DNA of 64,000 bases from Winogradskyella sp. PC-19 (GTDB taxonomy: Bacteria > Bacteroidota > Bacteroidia > Flavobacteriales > Flavobacteriaceae): the NCBI RefSeq assembly GCF_002163855.1, contig NZ_CP019332.1, positions 1,653,145 through 1,717,144 of the forward strand. The letters are read 5' to 3'. Below are positions 46,113 to 54,899 of this stretch, in pieces. Numbering within the stretch: the stretch's first letter is position 1; each line of letters starts with the position of its first letter. Made by a program: the position numbers and the translations under genes. Below the pieces are notes generated by a model that searched no databases, had not been told where the DNA came from, and saw nothing but the letters and a program-made list of their open reading frames with translations.

Positions 46113-46585
46113 ATGAATAATTTTATTTTTAAAAGAAAACTTCCTCTGTGGAAGTCTATTTTAGGATCACTCCTTTTGGCTGTGGGTATATACTCATTTT
46201 TTTCAACTTATAGAGCTTTTATAATTATTGGTTTTGGTATTTTTATGCTTTTAATTGAAGGCTCCGAATTCGATTTTACAGATAGAAAATACCGAAAGAC
46301 AAAGTCTATTTTAGGGTTACCATAGGCAAGTGGCAACCGTTACCAGAAATAGAATACTTATCCGTTTTTAGAACAACCGAGACTACAACATTAAGACAGA
46401 CATCTGCAGAAGCAAATGTAAAAACGGAAGTGATTAAGCTAAATTTATTTTATGAGAATAATAAGCGGATTGAGGCTTACAGAACTTATGATATCGAAGA
46501 CGCATTTAAAAAAGCAAAGGATATAGGAAATTTGCTTGATGTAGATATTCTTGATGCTACAGAAAAAGAATCTAAATGGTTATAA
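46113..46585 (+). pseudogene. Frameshifted two-TM membrane protein
   Basis: The frame opens at 46113 (two hydrophobic segments, then GSEFDFTDRKYRKTKSILGL) and stops at TAG 46323-46325. A shift in frame immediately there restores a long continuation, GKWQPLPEIEYLSVFRTTE ... AYRTYDIEDAFKKAKDIGNLLDVDILDAT, ending at TAA 46585. Reading GGGTTAACCATAGGC instead of GGGTTACCATAGGC would join them as GLTIGKWQ, so a one-base deletion is the simplest explanation. The rebuilt protein (about 157 residues) has the same layout as the intact gene at 39282-39812. Sequencing error remains possible. Confidence 0.8.
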
Positions 46586-46658
46586 CTAATTCGATTGGGT
46601 ATTTTGTTACAATTATTTAAATTTAAAGTCGTTTTACTAAATTTGAAGTTTAAACTAT

Positions 46659-47525
46659 TTGAAGTTGAAGTTGAATCTACAAGACATATCTAGAGTACAA
46701 ACTATAACCAAAGAAGATTTTATAAAACACTACTTTAAGCCACAAAAGCCAGTGGTTATTGAGCGTTATATAGAAGACTGGCCTGCTTACTCTAAATGGA
46801 GTCTAGATTACATGAAGGAAGTTGCTGGAGATATTACAGTGCCGCTTTATGATGACAGACCAGTAGATTACAAAGATGGTTTTAATGAAGCTCATGCCAC
46901 TATGAAGATGAGCGATTATGTAGATTTACTAAAACGTGAACCTACTAAATACCGTATTTTTCTATGGAATATCTTAAAAGAGGTACCTCAACTTCAAAAA
47001 GATTTTAGCTTTCCAGACTTTGGAATTAGACTTATGAAAAGCCTACCCATGTTATTTTTTGGCGGTAGAGATTCGCATACTTTTATGCATTACGATATTG
47101 ACTTAGCTAACATTTTTCATTTTCATTTTGAAGGTGAAAAACAATGCATCTTGTTTGACCAAAAACAGAACAAACATCTATATAAAATTCCGCATTCTCT
47201 AATTACTCGAGAAGATATTGATTTTGATAATCCTGATTTTGATAAATGGCCTGGTCTTAAAAATGCTAAAGGTTGGATTTGTAATCTTAATCATGGTGAA
47301 GTTTTATACATGCCTGAGGGCTTTTGGCATCACATGAAATATATAACTCCTGGATTTTCTATGAGTTTACGAGCTATCGCTCGTAATCCTAAAAATTTAG
47401 GCAAAGCAATCTACAATGTGTTCATAATGCGAAGTTTTGATAATGTTATGCGAAGAATAAAGGGTCAAAAATGGATTGATTGGAAGAATGAACAGGCTAT
47501 TGTAAGGACTAATAAATCTAACTAA
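46659..47525 (+). CDS. Cupin-like (JmjC/Cupin_8) Fe(II)/2-oxoglutarate oxygenase family protein
   Basis: 288 residues. Cupin_8 features: PVVIERYIEDWPAYSKWSLDYM (near 31-52), the metal triad H144-x-D146 in FMHYDIDLANIF and H224 in MPEGFWHHMKYI. Family members hydroxylate proteins or small molecules using Fe(II) and 2-oxoglutarate; the substrate is unknown. There is no ATG before residue 52, so translation must begin at one of three TTG codons (46659, 46665, 46671); the first is given. The TTGAAG triplet pairs around it form a small direct repeat. Ends overlap the next, convergent, gene by 4 bp. Confidence 0.85.
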   Translation: MKLKLNLQDISRVQTITKEDFIKHYFKPQKPVVIERYIEDWPAYSKWSLDYMKEVAGDITVPLYDDRPVDYKDGFNEAHATMKMSDYVDLLKREPTKYRIFLWNILKEVPQLQKDFSFPDFGIRLMKSLPMLFFGGRDSHTFMHYDIDLANIFHFHFEGEKQCILFDQKQNKHLYKIPHSLITREDIDFDNPDFDKWPGLKNAKGWICNLNHGEVLYMPEGFWHHMKYITPGFSMSLRAIARNPKNLGKAIYNVFIMRSFDNVMRRIKGQKWIDWKNEQAIVRTNKSN

Positions 47526-48136
47526 TCTTTCCAACCCCAGGGTGCATCTGGGTTTTCTATAATAGTATTCAAATCAAAACTAACGGTAAATAGACGGTCA
47601 GTACCCAATCTTCTTAGATTGTAAGTAAATGCATTATCATCTAGTGTTATCCACCATAAGTTGGTTGATGCGGCAGGAATCATTTTTTTAATCTCTTCGT
47701 CAGCAGAAAACGCTTGTATATTTACTTGTCCACTATTAGTTGTAATACCACCATACATTGTTATTTCATCATCTGTTCCGTCTTTATGCCTATGGTCATG
47801 TTTTAGTGAAATTCTATTATTTTTTAAAGTCAATATCCACGTTCGTGATTTATCATCTCCAACAAAAAATGGTATTTTAACGGTCTCTTCATCACAAATC
47901 CTAACATGCATTACTAAACGTTTGCTTCCAAATTGTTCGTCATTTTTTGGAGTAATTAATCTACCTTCAAACGATTTTCCACAAAGTTTTTTTAAATTAT
48001 TAAAAAACGCTAATGCCTCGCTTGATTGAATTATTTCAGTGTCCGCTACGTTATTTATGTCTTTTTTTTGAGATTGTTTCTCTTTAGGATTACATGAAAG
48101 CAAAAGGCAAATTAGTATCAGATTTAGATATTTCAC
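47522..48136 (-). CDS. Small exported lipoprotein of unknown function
   Basis: 204 residues with a lipoprotein signal: hydrophobic LILICLLLSC, lipobox cysteine at residue 15. The mature part is beta-rich, with RTWILTLKNNRISLKHDHRHKDGTDDEITMYGGIT (about 98-132) and NLWWITLDDNAFTYNLRRLGTDRLFTVSFDL. I do not recognise a named family, though it looks like a conserved flavobacterial lipoprotein. Convergent with the cupin gene (4-bp overlap) and 7 bp after recX. Confidence 0.8.
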   Translation of the reverse strand: MKYLNLILICLLLSCNPKEKQSQKKDINNVADTEIIQSSEALAFFNNLKKLCGKSFEGRLITPKNDEQFGSKRLVMHVRICDEETVKIPFFVGDDKSRTWILTLKNNRISLKHDHRHKDGTDDEITMYGGITTNSGQVNIQAFSADEEIKKMIPAASTNLWWITLDDNAFTYNLRRLGTDRLFTVSFDLNTIIENPDAPWGWKD

Positions 48137-48143
48137 AGTGTTA

Positions 48144-48617
48144 TTAATTGATTAATTCATTTATTTTCTCATAAACCAAGTTAGATTCCCATCCTCGATA
48201 CAATAAATAATCTGCAACTTTCTTTCTTTTTTTATAAACGTTTTTTTCTTTGACTTGACTTATTCGTTTTTCAGTTAATTCTTGTAGTGTTTTATAATAG
48301 TCATCTAAGTCAATTTCTTTCAAGCCACTTTTAATAGCATAGTCCGAAATTTGTCTGAATTTTAATTCTCTAATTATTCTATTTTTTCCCCATTTTTTTA
48401 TTCTAAATTTTCCACGAGTAAAGGCTTTAGAAAAGCGTTCTTCATTGAGATAATTATGTTGAATTAGATGAACGACAATTTGATCAATCGCCTCAGGTAT
48501 CATTCTCATCTTTCGAAGTTTATCTGTAACATCTTTATGACAACGTTCTTGATAAGCACAGTAATTTTCAAGCAGTTTCTGCGCTTCATCGAGAGAATAG
48601 GTTTTTTGAGGGTTCAT
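48144..48617 (-). CDS. recX: Regulatory protein RecX
   Basis: Modulates RecA filament extension. 157 residues, normal for RecX, nearly all helical in three-helix repeats: LDEAQKLLENYCAYQERCHKDV, LIQHNYLNEERFSKAFTRGKFRIKKWGKNRI and the tail KKVADYLLYRGWESNLVYEKI are family signatures. Divergent from the T9SS type A gene with 63 bp between starts; 7 bp before the lipoprotein gene. Confidence 0.92.
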   Translation of the reverse strand: MNPQKTYSLDEAQKLLENYCAYQERCHKDVTDKLRKMRMIPEAIDQIVVHLIQHNYLNEERFSKAFTRGKFRIKKWGKNRIIRELKFRQISDYAIKSGLKEIDLDDYYKTLQELTEKRISQVKEKNVYKKRKKVADYLLYRGWESNLVYEKINELIN

Positions 48618-48680
48618 AGTGTAAAAATAGAATGTAAATTCCTTACTTTGTTTATAATGTGATTAAAATACCAAATCGCT

Positions 48681-51674
48681 ATGATTAAAAAAATACTTAA
48701 ATTATTTATCCTACTGTTAATATTTTCTTCTTTCAGCTATGGACAAATACTCACTTTTGATTTTCAAGGAAACGTTGGCGACGAAGTTACAGCAAACTCA
48801 GATTTTAATGATATTGCCCTAGGTCTATCTACTATTTCGAGAGGTATTGGCCTAACAGCTGCAGCAAATAATAATAGTTTTAATTCAATAAACTGGTCGA
48901 CAATTGATATTGCAGATGCAATAGCAAATGATGATTATGTAGAATTTACTATACCTGCTCCTACTGGTGGATTTTCTTATAATGTCACTACAATTAATTT
49001 TGATTTACAAAGGTCTAACAATGGTTTAACAGCTATAGCCTTAAGAAGTAGTTTAGACGCTTATGCAACTAATATAGATGCAGAAATCACTTTAGCTGAT
49101 GTTAATTCAGTTCAGGATATTACTTTTAATGTTAATCAATTACAAAATACTGATGCCATTACTTATAGATTATATGGGTATTCAGAAAATACAAATGGTA
49201 ACGGACGATTTGATGGCCCTAGTAACAATATTGAAATTAATGGCTCTATAAATACTTTCCCAGCTCCTACTTGTAATGTATCAGACGATTTTAGTTCGGG
49301 GACGTTAGGCGCAGAATGGACCGATGTCGGCGGCAACTCATCTATAATCAATAGTAGATTAAGTATCGCTACTGGTGGAGCAACGGCATTAGATTACGTT
49401 CATCAAGATGTATCTGGAAGTTACAATACGACTCTAAACACATTAACGAATTCTATAAACTGGGAATTTAACATGAGACAAAGTCGAGGAAATCCTTCTG
49501 GTTTTAATTCAAGTAATTATGGTGTTGCTTTTGTGTTGGGGGCATCAGACAGTGATTTAACTCAAGGCGATGGTTATGCTGTAGTACTAGGTCAGTCAGG
49601 TGCTACAGACAATGTTAGACTAGTTAGTTATTCAAACGGTCTTGATTTAAATGGAAACTTGACAGATATTATCACAGGAGCAGTTGACTTTGGCAATAAT
49701 TATTTAAGTATTAAAGTAACTTACGACCCAGCAACTGATACTTGGGAATTATTTGTCAGAGATGATTCAGGAAATTTTAGTAGTCCAAGCTCTCTAGATA
49801 ATACTAACTCTATTGGTAACATTGTAAATACAACTCATACAGGTACTGCTCTAAATCATATTGCTGCAGTGTGGAATCATGCTACTCAAGCAAATGCAAC
49901 AGCAATATTTGATAACATTTGCATCTCTGTTGATAAATGTTCTAGCTCAACCACATGGGATGGTACTAACTGGAGTGCTGGTATTCCTAACAGCTCTACA
50001 GAAGCCATTCTAAACGGTGATTACACAACTAGTGCTACTACTCCAAGTTTTACTGCATGTAGCTTAGTTATTAACGATGGATTTACTCTCATTGTTAGTA
50101 ATGGTGACTTTATTGAGATAGAAAATGATGTAGCTGTAAATAATAATGCTAGTATTACAACAGAAACTGAAGGAAGTTTTGTTCAAAACGGAGATGGTGC
50201 GACAGCAGGTGTATTCGCTTTAGCATCTTTAGGAAGTTCTAATGTTAGCAAAACGACATCTCCTCTAGCTTATTGGTATAGTCTAACCTATTGGAGTTCT
50301 CCTGTTCAAGGCGAAAGTACTGACGGAGCTTTATTTGACAGTAGTCGTGTATTTTGGTTTAATGCCAATAATTATTTAGATGCAAATGGTGATAGTTTAG
50401 ACGATGATGCGAACGCATGGACCAGAGAACAAGGCGATTTCCCTATGACTCCTGGTCAAGGTTTTGCTGGTAGCCATAACGAGCCAGGTTTTATTTTCCC
50501 TGGAGTTGGCTATGGTTATATTTTTAGTGGCCCATATAATACTGGTGATATTACATACCCAGTTGTTAATAATACTGCAAATGGTCTACACTGGAATCTT
50601 ATTGGTAATCCTTATCCATCAGCAATAGATGTTGATGCTTTCTTTACTGAAAATGGAACTGTTGCACCAGGAAATAACACTGTTTATGAAGTGTTATATA
50701 TGTGGTCGCAAGTAAATCCTGTAGACGCAGGCAATGCAGGTAATGAAGTCCTTAATTATAATCAAAATGATTATATCACTATAAATGCGATTAGCGAATC
50801 AGGTAACGGAACTACTGCTGCACCATCAAGGCAAATACCATCGGGACAAGCATTCTTTATACCTTCAGCTTCTAGCGGAGATGTTGTATTCACCAACAGT
50901 ATGCGTGTAAGTGGAAATGGTGTGAATACTGAATTTTATAGAACATCTAACGCTCAAAATACTAATAACGCAATAGAAAAATTAAATATTAACTTAAGTT
51001 CTGATGTTGGTATTTACAGTCAAATATCAGTAGCATATGCAGATTTTGCAACTGATGATTACGACGGAAATGCTATTGATACATTCAGAAATTATGCTGG
51101 TAATGCAGGTGTTTTATACTCTTTAGATACTGAAGGTAATGGCTTTTATGTTATTCAAGGTAAAGCCAAAAGTAGCTTAACTGAAGACGAAGTTATTAAA
51201 ATTGGTTTTGGAGCATATATCTCAACTAACGAAACTTATACTCTTGAAATCGTAAAAAAAGAAGGTGATTTTCTTTCTACTAATCCAATTTACTTAAAAG
51301 ATAATGATTTGAATATGGTTCACAACTTGGGTGAATCTAGTTATACTTTTAATTCTGATGGCGGTAGTTTTGATGAGCGTTTTGAAATCATATTCAATAA
51401 TGCAGCCCTTTCTATTGATGATGAAATAATAGCTAAAAATCGATTATCTATAGTAGAATTCGATAAAGACAATGTCGAATTTAGTGTAAAGAATAACATA
51501 CATACTATCGAATCTATTCTGATATATGATTTACAGGGACGTTTAGTTTATAATCTAGAGGGTAATACTTCAACAGAAGTATTTAACCTTTCTAACTTAA
51601 CTACTCAAGTATATATCGCTAAAGTTACTTTATCTAATGGGCAAGTAATTTCAAAAAAAGCAATTAAGAAATAA
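48681..51674 (+). CDS. T9SS type A secreted surface protein with beta-sandwich domains
   Basis: 997 residues. Signal peptide (LFILLLIFSSFSYGQ), a first beta-rich domain (about 22-200), a second region with CNVSDDFSSGTLGAEWTDVGGNSS and a long lectin/LamG-like stretch to about 420, a CSSSTTWDGTNWSAGIPNSSTEAILNGDYT segment typical of G8/adhesin-like modules, and a C-terminal type A sorting domain (LLIYDLQGRLVYNLEG ... YIAKVTLSNGQVISKKAIKK) for type IX secretion. Function is not fixed by motif; probably a carbohydrate-binding or adhesive surface protein. A terminator follows directly. Confidence 0.85.
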   Translation: MIKKILKLFILLLIFSSFSYGQILTFDFQGNVGDEVTANSDFNDIALGLSTISRGIGLTAAANNNSFNSINWSTIDIADAIANDDYVEFTIPAPTGGFSYNVTTINFDLQRSNNGLTAIALRSSLDAYATNIDAEITLADVNSVQDITFNVNQLQNTDAITYRLYGYSENTNGNGRFDGPSNNIEINGSINTFPAPTCNVSDDFSSGTLGAEWTDVGGNSSIINSRLSIATGGATALDYVHQDVSGSYNTTLNTLTNSINWEFNMRQSRGNPSGFNSSNYGVAFVLGASDSDLTQGDGYAVVLGQSGATDNVRLVSYSNGLDLNGNLTDIITGAVDFGNNYLSIKVTYDPATDTWELFVRDDSGNFSSPSSLDNTNSIGNIVNTTHTGTALNHIAAVWNHATQANATAIFDNICISVDKCSSSTTWDGTNWSAGIPNSSTEAILNGDYTTSATTPSFTACSLVINDGFTLIVSNGDFIEIENDVAVNNNASITTETEGSFVQNGDGATAGVFALASLGSSNVSKTTSPLAYWYSLTYWSSPVQGESTDGALFDSSRVFWFNANNYLDANGDSLDDDANAWTREQGDFPMTPGQGFAGSHNEPGFIFPGVGYGYIFSGPYNTGDITYPVVNNTANGLHWNLIGNPYPSAIDVDAFFTENGTVAPGNNTVYEVLYMWSQVNPVDAGNAGNEVLNYNQNDYITINAISESGNGTTAAPSRQIPSGQAFFIPSASSGDVVFTNSMRVSGNGVNTEFYRTSNAQNTNNAIEKLNINLSSDVGIYSQISVAYADFATDDYDGNAIDTFRNYAGNAGVLYSLDTEGNGFYVIQGKAKSSLTEDEVIKIGFGAYISTNETYTLEIVKKEGDFLSTNPIYLKDNDLNMVHNLGESSYTFNSDGGSFDERFEIIFNNAALSIDDEIIAKNRLSIVEFDKDNVEFSVKNNIHTIESILIYDLQGRLVYNLEGNTSTEVFNLSNLTTQVYIAKVTLSNGQVISKKAIKK

Positions 51675-51693
51675 AAAAAACTTATTTAATATT

Positions 51694-51727
51694 AAAAAGC
51701 CTTTTCAGATACGAAAGGGCTTTTTTT
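51694..51727. terminator. Terminator between the convergent T9SS and TonB genes
   Basis: AAAAAGCCTTTTC (51694-51706) pairs with GAAAGGGCTTTTT (51713-51725), one T-G wobble, six-nt loop. The T-run to 51727 serves the plus-strand gene; its A-rich left arm serves the minus-strand TonB gene ending at 51726. Confidence 0.75.
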
Positions 51728-54149
51728 ATAAGCTATATTTAGCTGATATTATAAGGTTTCTTCCTGCACCTGACATACCAGAAGAATAAGGTCTATAGCG
51801 TTGATCAGTTATATTCTCTAGACTTCCAGTAATATCAAAACTATCATTAACTTTATATTGAGCTCTTAAATTTAGTGTATACCACGATGGTGAGAATGGA
51901 TTTCCATTTTCGTCCTTAGCATAAAGAAAATCTTTACTAATTTCTGATGGAGCTAAATCTTCAAAGGATAATTCTCCATTATAACTGGCATAAAAATCAA
52001 ACTTGAATTTTCTATATTTCCAAGCAATATTTGTAAGCCCAAAATCTGGTGCTATATGTCTTATAGGATTTTCTGTGTTATTATCTTCTTCGATACCTCC
52101 TATAATATTATACTTAGATGTAACTCTTAAATTTTCAGAAAAGTTAATTTCTACTCCAACTTCAAAACCATAAATATTTTCTTTTGATGCATTTTGTATA
52201 GATTGTACTGTACTTAACTCACCATCATAAACAATCTCGTTTTGACCATCTAGTGTTGAATTTCTTCGTATAAGTGCATTATCTAAAAAAGTGTAATATG
52301 TTGCCATATCTAACTTTACCCAATCATCAAAATTAAGTTTCAGACCCAACTCAGCACCATAAGCATATTCAGATTTCAACCCGTTATTAGGAACAACAAC
52401 TGATCCGGGTTCTGAATCAAAAACCTTACCTATATCATCAATATTTGGTGCTCTGAATGCAGTAGATGCATTAAAACTCCACTCTATCATCTTGCTAGGA
52501 ATCCATCTAATCCCTGCAGTTCCAGTTAGTGCTCCCGAATTTATTTCTGTAGTATTAAAAGGAAGATTTAAAAAAGTGTTATTGTCTGTAAAATCTGCAT
52601 TGGCAATAATATGATTATATCTAATACCAGACTGAAATACAAATTTATCATTTGGTCTATACTTATAACTTGTATAAGCTGCTATAGATTGCCAAGTAGA
52701 CCCATCTGGATAACGAGATAATGAAGCTGAATTCTGATTTGTTATAATATTTGTTTCAAAACCTTCTGAACCTACCATATTATACAAATATTCCAATCCA
52801 TAAAATAGGCTTGACTTGTTATCTAATTGCTTCTCTAAATCAAGATTGAATGATAATGCATCAACTGTTTCACTTCGTGTTCTTCTAATTTCGGATTGAA
52901 AATTTCTATCTATTCTACTTTCTTGAAAATTTTGATAAGCTGTAGTCGCTTTTATTTTGTCATAAAAATTAGAGTTACTGCTCAATTTAGTCACTGTAAA
53001 ATTACCCATAAACCATTTTTGTGGTCCATAATTCCATTCAGCTGATCGCAAACCGTTGCCTCCTGGTCTTATTAATCTATCATATCTACCATATTCAGAA
53101 GTAGCTGAATAATGCAAGCCTAAATCAAATTTTAAATTATCTTCAGGTTCGTAGTGCACTTTTTGCATTAAGTTTATCTGATTATATCCTGTTGGGTTTT
53201 GAACTAAAGGTTCTGGATTATCTACCAATATGTCTGTTCCATTAAATGATTGAACAAACTGAGTTCTTAAATAATCTTGTGGCCCGTTACTACCCATTCT
53301 TAAATCTCCAAAATCGGAATAGCTTATACTAGTTAAAAAACCCCATTTTTGATAACCTAAGTTTACGTCGGCATGAATTGTTTTTTCGTTATTTGCTGAT
53401 GAATAACGTGTTATTGCATTTGCTTTTAAAAACAGCTCATCCTTATATGATAACTGTGGCTTTTGAGTGTAGAAACTCATAACACCACCAATAGCATCAC
53501 TACCGTAAACGACAGAGCCAGCACCAAGTGTTACTTCTGTATTATTAATTGTAAATGGATCTATGGATATAACATTCTGAACATTTCCGCCTCTAAAAAT
53601 TGCATTATTCATCCTAACACCATCAACAGCAATTAATAATCTATTTGTCGAAAAACCTCTTATTATGGGGCTTCCTCCTCCCAATTGACTTTTTTGAACA
53701 AATATATTTCCAGACAAGGCTAATGCATCTGCGCTTGTTTGCGGATTTGCCTGAAGTATATCTTTTGCACTAAGACTAACAATACGTTGAGGTATATCTC
53801 TTTTACTTTGCTCGAACTTTGTTGCTGAAATTATAACTTGGTTTAAGCCTTCGACGTCTGAAACCATTAAGATTTCATAGTTTTTATTAGCTATCTCGGT
53901 TTTTGAAAATTGAACTTTTTTAAATGAAAAACTCTGAAAAATAATAATCTCGTTTTCATCAAAAATCTTTAATTCAGCTATTCCATCAATGTCTGTGACT
54001 ACAGATTTTGTTTTTTTTAAATTATAAAGTACAACTCCAGGAATAGGTTCTGATGAGCCGGCATCTTTTACAATAACCGTTTGTGCGTAGGTAAAAAACG
54101 TACACAGAGTAAGCATTAGAGCTATGATTTTAAATTTCATAAAATTCAA
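51726..54149 (-). CDS. TonB-dependent receptor with carboxypeptidase-like N-domain
   Basis: 807 residues. Signal peptide (IALMLTLCTFFTYAQ), a carboxypeptidase-regulatory-like domain (about 22-100; GSSEPIPGVVLYNLKKTKSVVTDIDGIAEL), a plug domain (FEQSKRDIPQRIVSLSAKDILQANPQTSADALALSGNIFVQKSQLGGGSPIIRGFSTNRLLIAVDGVRMNNA in part) and a barrel ending with a terminal aromatic strand (NLIISAKYSL). The plug and barrel match the hemoglobin/transferrin/colicin-type receptor group in pattern, so haem- or siderophore-type uptake is possible; the substrate is not shown. Downstream of recO in transcription, 16 bp away. Confidence 0.88.
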   Translation of the reverse strand: MNFMKFKIIALMLTLCTFFTYAQTVIVKDAGSSEPIPGVVLYNLKKTKSVVTDIDGIAELKIFDENEIIIFQSFSFKKVQFSKTEIANKNYEILMVSDVEGLNQVIISATKFEQSKRDIPQRIVSLSAKDILQANPQTSADALALSGNIFVQKSQLGGGSPIIRGFSTNRLLIAVDGVRMNNAIFRGGNVQNVISIDPFTINNTEVTLGAGSVVYGSDAIGGVMSFYTQKPQLSYKDELFLKANAITRYSSANNEKTIHADVNLGYQKWGFLTSISYSDFGDLRMGSNGPQDYLRTQFVQSFNGTDILVDNPEPLVQNPTGYNQINLMQKVHYEPEDNLKFDLGLHYSATSEYGRYDRLIRPGGNGLRSAEWNYGPQKWFMGNFTVTKLSSNSNFYDKIKATTAYQNFQESRIDRNFQSEIRRTRSETVDALSFNLDLEKQLDNKSSLFYGLEYLYNMVGSEGFETNIITNQNSASLSRYPDGSTWQSIAAYTSYKYRPNDKFVFQSGIRYNHIIANADFTDNNTFLNLPFNTTEINSGALTGTAGIRWIPSKMIEWSFNASTAFRAPNIDDIGKVFDSEPGSVVVPNNGLKSEYAYGAELGLKLNFDDWVKLDMATYYTFLDNALIRRNSTLDGQNEIVYDGELSTVQSIQNASKENIYGFEVGVEINFSENLRVTSKYNIIGGIEEDNNTENPIRHIAPDFGLTNIAWKYRKFKFDFYASYNGELSFEDLAPSEISKDFLYAKDENGNPFSPSWYTLNLRAQYKVNDSFDITGSLENITDQRYRPYSSGMSGAGRNLIISAKYSL

Positions 54150-54165
54150 TACGGTAGTAAATTTA

Positions 54166-54888
54166 CTAGCGAAAAACTTCGCTTAAAACAGTTAATGATT
54201 TTGGTCTTTTAAAACCCTCCAAATGTAACTCAAAATATAACAATAGCATACTTAAAAAGTCTTGACGTTCTTTGGCATTCATCATTACAGAAGATAAGGC
54301 ATCAAAATTTATGCCTTGCATTTGTTTTAGTAGTGTTAAATTTTTTCCTGAAACAGAATAACTCCCTGTTGAAAATGCTTCAAAAGAACCAGACTGTAGG
54401 TTAAAAAAGTTAGATTGACCTTGAGAATCATCAGGCTGAAACCCTAAGTATCTTGATAACTTCAATAAAAAAAGAATATGAAAATTAGCATAATGTTCAT
54501 CATTGTCTAAATACTGAAATGCGATTTCAATGAAATGAAATAAGTCTTCATTTTGCTCCTCTTCTTTTAGAATATTAGATAGTAATTCTGACAAAAACAA
54601 TACTATTGCACTTTTATAAACATTAGTATGAAGTGTTTTATAAATATAACTCAACTTGATATCCTTTAGATATTGTAAAGACTGATTAGGCTTGTAATTT
54701 TCTTCAACAGATAGTTGCATTAATGGCTGAAAATAAACACTCTTACTCCGACTTGCTTTTGTAGATTTTAAGCCGCCTTTGACAAGATAACTCACTGCGC
54801 CTCGATGTTTTGTATACGCACGAACTATAAGGTCATAGTCTTTATACTTGATCTTACTTAAAATAATAATGTGTGATTTTATAATCAT
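54166..54888 (-). CDS. recO: DNA repair protein RecO
   Basis: Loads RecA onto SSB-coated DNA with RecR. 240 residues. The N-terminal OB fold is readable (KSHIIILSKIKYKDYDLIVRAYTKHRGAVSYLVKGGLKS, 3-41), followed by a helical C-terminal domain; the CxxC zinc finger of some RecO proteins is not present, which is usual in Bacteroidota. Lies 11 bp after porZ and 16 bp before the TonB receptor; porZ-recO adjacency is a common flavobacterial arrangement by my recollection. Confidence 0.92.
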   Translation of the reverse strand: MIIKSHIIILSKIKYKDYDLIVRAYTKHRGAVSYLVKGGLKSTKASRSKSVYFQPLMQLSVEENYKPNQSLQYLKDIKLSYIYKTLHTNVYKSAIVLFLSELLSNILKEEEQNEDLFHFIEIAFQYLDNDEHYANFHILFLLKLSRYLGFQPDDSQGQSNFFNLQSGSFEAFSTGSYSVSGKNLTLLKQMQGINFDALSSVMMNAKERQDFLSMLLLYFELHLEGFKRPKSLTVLSEVFR

Positions 54889-54899
54889 AATTATTATGA

